NCBI GenBank assembly: GCA_903881265.1
Contig: CAIRSV010000226.1
Span: forward strand, 1-9,859
Length of the DNA stretch: 9,859 nt
Origin: an uncultured Bacteroidota bacterium
GTDB taxonomy: Bacteria; Bacteroidota; Bacteroidia; Chitinophagales; Chitinophagaceae
Reading direction: 5' to 3'
Each line of letters opens with the position of its first letter. The first letter of the stretch is position 1. The notes under the pieces were generated by a model, which did no database searches, was not told the origin of the DNA, and saw only the letters and a list, made by a program, of their open reading frames with translations. Shown here in pieces: positions 6,606 through 9,859 of this stretch. The translations under genes were made by a program, and so were the position numbers.

Positions 6606-6854
6606 ATGAAACGTTTACTTTCATTCAGTCTTATTGTTTTAGGATTCAGCTCATGCGTTCCTGAAAAAAGTTATAATTGTCATTGCGTATATATCCCTGA
6701 TGTCGCTTTCTTGCCAGCAGGCACTCCAAATAAGGAAGAAGACCACACTATTAAATCAATCGTAAGGGATGACGCTGCGAGTGATTGTAGTATCGATTAC
6801 GAAGGCAAATATTTTGTGCAGCACTATGTTGGCACCTGCGCATTGACAAACTAA
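6606..6854 (+). CDS. Small cysteine-bearing lipoprotein of unknown function
   Basis: The 82-residue product starts with a lipoprotein signal peptide: MKR, a hydrophobic stretch at residues 4-14, and a lipobox ending SSC with the lipidated C17. The mature part has only 66 residues and contains four further cysteines, C25 and C27 in YNCHCVY, C61 and C78, the last four residues from the end. This layout (a C-x-C pair early, one mid cysteine and one near the C terminus) recalls small lipoproteins seen widely in Chitinophagaceae and relatives, and would allow two disulfides in the periplasm. I know no assigned function. The ATG at 6606 follows an A-rich stretch without a clear Shine-Dalgarno, 39 nt after the reductase stop. 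The next lipoprotein gene begins 99 nt downstream. Confidence 0.72.
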   Translation: MKRLLSFSLIVLGFSSCVPEKSYNCHCVYIPDVAFLPAGTPNKEEDHTIKSIVRDDAASDCSIDYEGKYFVQHYVGTCALTN

Positions 6855-6918
6855 TGCATTATCTATTTACCTGTTGGCACAAGACTGATTCACAAGAAGC
6901 ATTAAAGCCAAACTTTAT

Positions 6919-6949
6919 TTTTTTGCAGGGAAATAAAAAATTAATTTCG
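6919..6949 (+). promoter_or_regulatory. Candidate promoter of the DUF4249 gene (TTTT-N19-TAATTTCG)
   Basis: TTTT (6919-6922) and TAATTTCG (6942-6949) are 19 nt apart, each with one mismatch to the Bacteroidota consensus. The -7 box ends 4 nt before the ATG at 6954, closely resembling the pth arrangement (TAGTTTCGCATC before ATG there, TAATTTCGCAAC here). A perfect TTTG also exists at 6922-6925 but would give a spacer of only 16 nt. Confidence 0.33.
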
Positions 6950-6953
6950 CAAC

Positions 6954-7880
6954 ATGCAAAAAACAGGTCTCATGCTGTGTCTTATCCTGCTTCTAAGCGT
7001 GTTAAATGCGTGCGAAAAGGACGTGCATATGAACCTAAGGTCTAAGGATGCATTGATTGTCATCGAGGGCACTATTGAAACGAATCAGCAACCCTATGTC
7101 TATCTCACAAACAGCATTGGTTTTTTTGACAAGATTGACTTAAATGCTGTTTCCTATATTAAAAATGCAATTGTGACTGTGCAGGATTTGAATACAGACT
7201 CGATGGTACAATTGAAGGAATATGACATTGATACCGTCATAGGCACAAACACATTTTCGTTTTCTATTTACGCACCAGATATCAATGACCCTGTGGCATT
7301 TGCGTTTAAAGGACACGTTAATCATTCATATAAATTGACGGTAGTAGCTAATGGGAAAACATTTGAGTCTGTGACAAAAATTCCAACAGGCAATGGATTG
7401 GATTCGTTATGGACAGAAAAAGTAACGAACCGTGATAGTTTCCGCACACTACGCGCCATCTATGTTGACCCTGATACATTCGGCAACTCGGTAAGAGCGC
7501 AGACATTGGTTCGCAAAGCAACAAAAACTGGCGAAGCAGAAATATATCGAACAGGATTCAATTCAGTCTATAACGATGATATCGTGAATGGAGCTCGCTT
7601 GCCTATCACGATTGAGATTGGGTACGACAAAACAATAAATTATTCGCAGGCTGAATTTCGGACTCTCGGTTTTTTAAAAAAAAGCGATACAGTAACAGTC
7701 AAATGGAGTGCTATCGACAAGAAGGTTTTTAAATTTTGGGAAACGATGGATTATTCACAGGGAAGTATTGGCAATCCATTTGCTTCACCCACAAAAATAC
7801 AAAGCAATATCCCGGGAGCCCTAGGTGTATGGGCCGGCTATAATGCCAAAGAATTTACAATCGTGGACACGTTAAAATAA
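6954..7880 (+). CDS. DUF4249 family lipoprotein
   Basis: The 308-residue protein starts with a lipoprotein signal peptide (hydrophobic residues 6-17, lipobox LNAC, lipidated C20). After that comes the DUF4249 pattern: a short acidic linker, ALIVIEGTIETNQQPYVYLTNS near residues 33-54, an AIVTVQDL strand, a YKLTVVANGKTFESVTKIP block around the middle, and the C-terminal GNPFASPTKIQSNIPGALGVWAGY segment, where family members close with a G-x-W-x-GY motif. The length fits the family. DUF4249 proteins of Bacteroidota are predicted outer-membrane-associated lipoproteins and are often encoded beside a TonB-dependent receptor, which would suggest a role in substrate uptake. No such receptor is here, so the role is open. 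The stop lies 74 nt before trxB, and the start has a TAnnTTTG-like box 4 nt upstream. Confidence 0.82.
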   Translation: MQKTGLMLCLILLLSVLNACEKDVHMNLRSKDALIVIEGTIETNQQPYVYLTNSIGFFDKIDLNAVSYIKNAIVTVQDLNTDSMVQLKEYDIDTVIGTNTFSFSIYAPDINDPVAFAFKGHVNHSYKLTVVANGKTFESVTKIPTGNGLDSLWTEKVTNRDSFRTLRAIYVDPDTFGNSVRAQTLVRKATKTGEAEIYRTGFNSVYNDDIVNGARLPITIEIGYDKTINYSQAEFRTLGFLKKSDTVTVKWSAIDKKVFKFWETMDYSQGSIGNPFASPTKIQSNIPGALGVWAGYNAKEFTIVDTLK

Positions 7881-7954
7881 AGTGCCCGCAAAAAAATAGA
7901 ATAACAATACATCAACGAACAATTATAACTTAGTAACAATTTAAAGAACGCATT

Positions 7955-8905
7955 ATGTCAAACGAAATCGAAAAAGTAAAAGTACTCATCATCGGCTCTG
8001 GTCCTGCAGGATACACTGCCGCTATTTACGCATCTCGAGCCAATCTCAATCCAGTGATGTATCAAGGACTGCAACCTGGCGGCCAATTGATGATCACCAC
8101 TGAAGTAGAAAATTATCCAGGCTATCCCGAGGGTGTGATGGGACCTAAAATGATGCAGGATTTTGAAGGTCAAGCAAGACGAATGGGCGCTGATATCCGA
8201 TGGGGCATTGCAACAAAAGTCGATTTTTCTGTTAGACCATATAAGGTTGAGATTGATGAAGAAAAATGGATCGAAGCAGATGCCATTATCATATCGACAG
8301 GCGCTTCGGCCAAGTGGCTAGGTATTCCTGAAGAAGAGCGACTTGCAACCACCGGTGGCGGCGTGAGTGCTTGTGCCGTTTGCGATGGCGCCTTTTTCAA
8401 AATGAAAGAAGTGGCGATAGTGGGTGCCGGTGATACAGCTTGTGAAGAAGCCATGTACCTCAGCAAACTTTGCAGTAAAGTACATATGATGATCCGGAGT
8501 GAAAAAATGCGTGCGAGTAAAGTGATGCAAGAGCGAGTGTTAGCCACACCAAATATTCAAGTCTATTGGGACACCGTGATTGATACAATTCACGCTGAAG
8601 AAAAAATCAGTGCGTTGACAGTAAAAAATAATAAGGATCAATCAACCATCAATATCCCGGTGAGTGCCTTGTTCGTTGCCATTGGCCATAACCCAAACAG
8701 TGAAATATTCAAACCATTTATCCATATGGATGAAGTTGGTTATATCAATACGCATCCCGGAACAACCCACACAAATCTTGAAGGCGTTTTCGCTGCAGGT
8801 GATGTTCAAGACAAAACCTATCGCCAGGCCGTAACTGCTGCAGGAAGTGGCTGTATGGCCGCCTTAGATGCTGAACGTTATCTGAGTGAAAAAGGATTAC
8901 ATTAA
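7955..8905 (+). CDS. trxB: Thioredoxin reductase (FAD/NAD(P)H-dependent)
   Basis: TrxB transfers electrons from NADPH through FAD and a redox-active disulfide to thioredoxin in the cytoplasm. The 316-residue length is standard. Seen in order are the FAD-binding GSGPAG at 14-19, the GLQPGGQLMITTEVENYPG block, ISTGASAKWLG, the active-site CAVCDG with C140 and C143, the pyridine-nucleotide-binding GAGDTACEEA starting at G157, and the C-terminal FAD-binding AAGDVQDKTYRQAVTAAGSGCMAA. One oddity is the 2'-phosphate-binding motif: HRRxxxR in the E. coli enzyme is I180-R181-S182-xxx-R186 here, so one arginine is lost. A weak TAACTTAG box lies 21 nt before the ATG. No thioredoxin gene is adjacent. Assignment is firm. 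Confidence 0.96.
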   Translation: MSNEIEKVKVLIIGSGPAGYTAAIYASRANLNPVMYQGLQPGGQLMITTEVENYPGYPEGVMGPKMMQDFEGQARRMGADIRWGIATKVDFSVRPYKVEIDEEKWIEADAIIISTGASAKWLGIPEEERLATTGGGVSACAVCDGAFFKMKEVAIVGAGDTACEEAMYLSKLCSKVHMMIRSEKMRASKVMQERVLATPNIQVYWDTVIDTIHAEEKISALTVKNNKDQSTINIPVSALFVAIGHNPNSEIFKPFIHMDEVGYINTHPGTTHTNLEGVFAAGDVQDKTYRQAVTAAGSGCMAALDAERYLSEKGLH

Positions 8906-9030
8906 TTAATTGAAACAGGAATTTGTCTTGAGTCAATCAACGTATTGTATCTATACGGCGTCTTATTGAACATTATCATAAAACGAATAACACAATCGAT
9001 GTTACTTGTGGTCATGAATGAATAAATCTT

Positions 9031-9859
9031 ATGAAGCAATTTTTTTATGTATTATCGACCGCGCTCTTGTTCGCATCTTGTCGTCCGAAAAAAATGGAAG
9101 AGAATTCTCATTTTCCTCCAGAGGTGCAAATAATTTTTACAAATAAATGCGCGACGGCTGGTTGCCACAATGACAAAAGCTACTTCAATGCAGGCGGGCT
9201 GAATCTAACTAGTTGGGAATCGCTCTTCAAAGGCTCTGTCAATGGCACTGTGGCCATTCCATTTTCGCCTTCTCATTCATCCATGATGCAGTTCGTGAAT
9301 ACCTATACTGATCTTGGATTAATCACATCGCCGTCTATGCCGTTAAATGCAGCACCCCTCAGCCGTAATGAAGTATTGGCTATTCAATCATGGATTGCAC
9401 GAGGCTGTCCGAATGCGCAAGGTGTCATACCATTTGCCGACCACCCCGACTCAAGAGGCAAAGCCTATATCACCAATCAGGGTTGCGACCTTGTGAGTGT
9501 GATTGATGCGGCTACAGGTATGGTGATGCGTTATGTAAGCGTAGGACATGACCCTGCGCTGATTGAATCGCCGCATAATATCAAGGTATCTGCCGATGGA
9601 AAATATTGGTATGTCTGCTTTTCAAACGGATCGTATTTCCAACAATACGATGCGAACAGCGACAGTCTGATTCGTGAAGTAAATATCACCACAGGCAAAT
9701 GGAATGTCATTACCCTAACAAGCGATCAAAAGACAGCTTTCATTTCTGATTTATCCAATAACGGCCGTTTGGTTGAGATTGATCTTACGACAATGACACG
9801 TATAAAAACCTATGCATCAGGAGCATTCAGCAACCCGCACGGCATTGCTTTTTCCCAAA
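9031..9859 (+). CDS. Cytochrome-c-like / YVTN beta-propeller lipoprotein, N-terminal part (3' end outside window)
   Basis: The frame opens with ATG at 9031 and has no stop before the right edge, so 276 residues are visible and the gene continues beyond it. Residues 1-17 form a lipoprotein signal ending in FASC (C17). A heme-binding-like domain follows: C40-x4-C45-H46 (NKCATAGCHN), GGLNLTSWESLFKG, a candidate axial Met in PSMP (M103), PLSRNEV and SWIARGC. This is the order seen in small cytochrome c domains of Bacteroidota lipoproteins, though with CX4CH instead of CX2CH. From about residue 140 a beta-propeller begins, with repeats of the YVTN/YncE type: GKAYITNQGCDLVSVIDAATG, KVSADGKYWYVCFSNG, QKTAFISDLSNNGRLVEIDL. 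Such proteins are expected on the periplasmic or outer-membrane side. The 125 bp before it holds no supported gene or terminator. The role is unknown; electron transfer or sensing is an inference. Confidence 0.78.
   Translation, partial: MKQFFYVLSTALLFASCRPKKMEENSHFPPEVQIIFTNKCATAGCHNDKSYFNAGGLNLTSWESLFKGSVNGTVAIPFSPSHSSMMQFVNTYTDLGLITSPSMPLNAAPLSRNEVLAIQSWIARGCPNAQGVIPFADHPDSRGKAYITNQGCDLVSVIDAATGMVMRYVSVGHDPALIESPHNIKVSADGKYWYVCFSNGSYFQQYDANSDSLIREVNITTGKWNVITLTSDQKTAFISDLSNNGRLVEIDLTTMTRIKTYASGAFSNPHGIAFSQ

Noticed and set aside
6827..6880. Nine-base direct repeat TGTTGGCAC at 6827 and 6872
   Set aside because: A single short pair with no further copies or mobile-element context; likely chance.
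6854..7045. A 63-residue plus-strand reading frame between the two lipoprotein genes
   Set aside because: It runs into the DUF4249 gene in another frame, has no recognisable features, and its neighbours have clear signal peptides and starts.
7958..8936. Several minus-strand reading frames across trxB
   Set aside because: They mirror the coding of a strongly conserved gene and show no family features of their own.

Overview
The window looks like chromosomal DNA from a member of the Bacteroidota, probably in the Chitinophagales/Sphingobacteriales direction. This rests on the moderately AT-rich composition, the near absence of Shine-Dalgarno sequences, several promoter-like boxes resembling the Bacteroidota pattern TTTG-N19-TAnnTTTG, and protein families typical of the phylum (DUF4249 lipoprotein, DUF4412-like secreted protein, small cysteine-bearing lipoprotein, stand-alone HsdR_N protein). 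No tRNA, rRNA, IS element, prophage gene or CRISPR array was seen.

Left part (1-2997). The 3' end of an M14-type metallopeptidase gene enters from the left edge. A small PD-(D/E)XK protein (HsdR N-terminal family) follows on the plus strand. Facing them on the minus strand is a three-gene group: a secreted DUF4412-like protein, peptidyl-tRNA hydrolase (pth), and a fumarylacetoacetate-hydrolase-family enzyme of the acylpyruvase type. A 277-bp divergent intergenic region follows.

Centre (3275-6566). A tight four-gene plus-strand operon encodes nucleotide-sugar enzymes: glucose-1-phosphate cytidylyltransferase (RfbF), CDP-glucose 4,6-dehydratase (RfbG), an RmlC-type epimerase, and an RmlD-type/SDR reductase. 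The first two commit glucose-1-phosphate to CDP-4-keto-6-deoxy-D-glucose. The last two are homologues of dTDP-rhamnose enzymes but sit in a CDP context, so the expected product is a CDP-linked 6-deoxyhexose made by epimerisation and 4-keto reduction. Its identity cannot be read from sequence. No glycosyltransferase or exporter is in the window. This cassette is the most interesting system here.

Right part (6606-9859). A small lipoprotein, a DUF4249 lipoprotein without a neighbouring TonB-dependent receptor, thioredoxin reductase (trxB), and the 5' part of a large lipoprotein follow. The last protein joins a cytochrome-c-like heme domain (CX4CH) to a YVTN-type beta-propeller and runs off the right edge.

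A recurring detail is a TAnnTTTG-like box lying only 4-5 nt before the start codons at 693, 2311 (minus) and 6954. This suggests leaderless or nearly leaderless transcripts for some genes.
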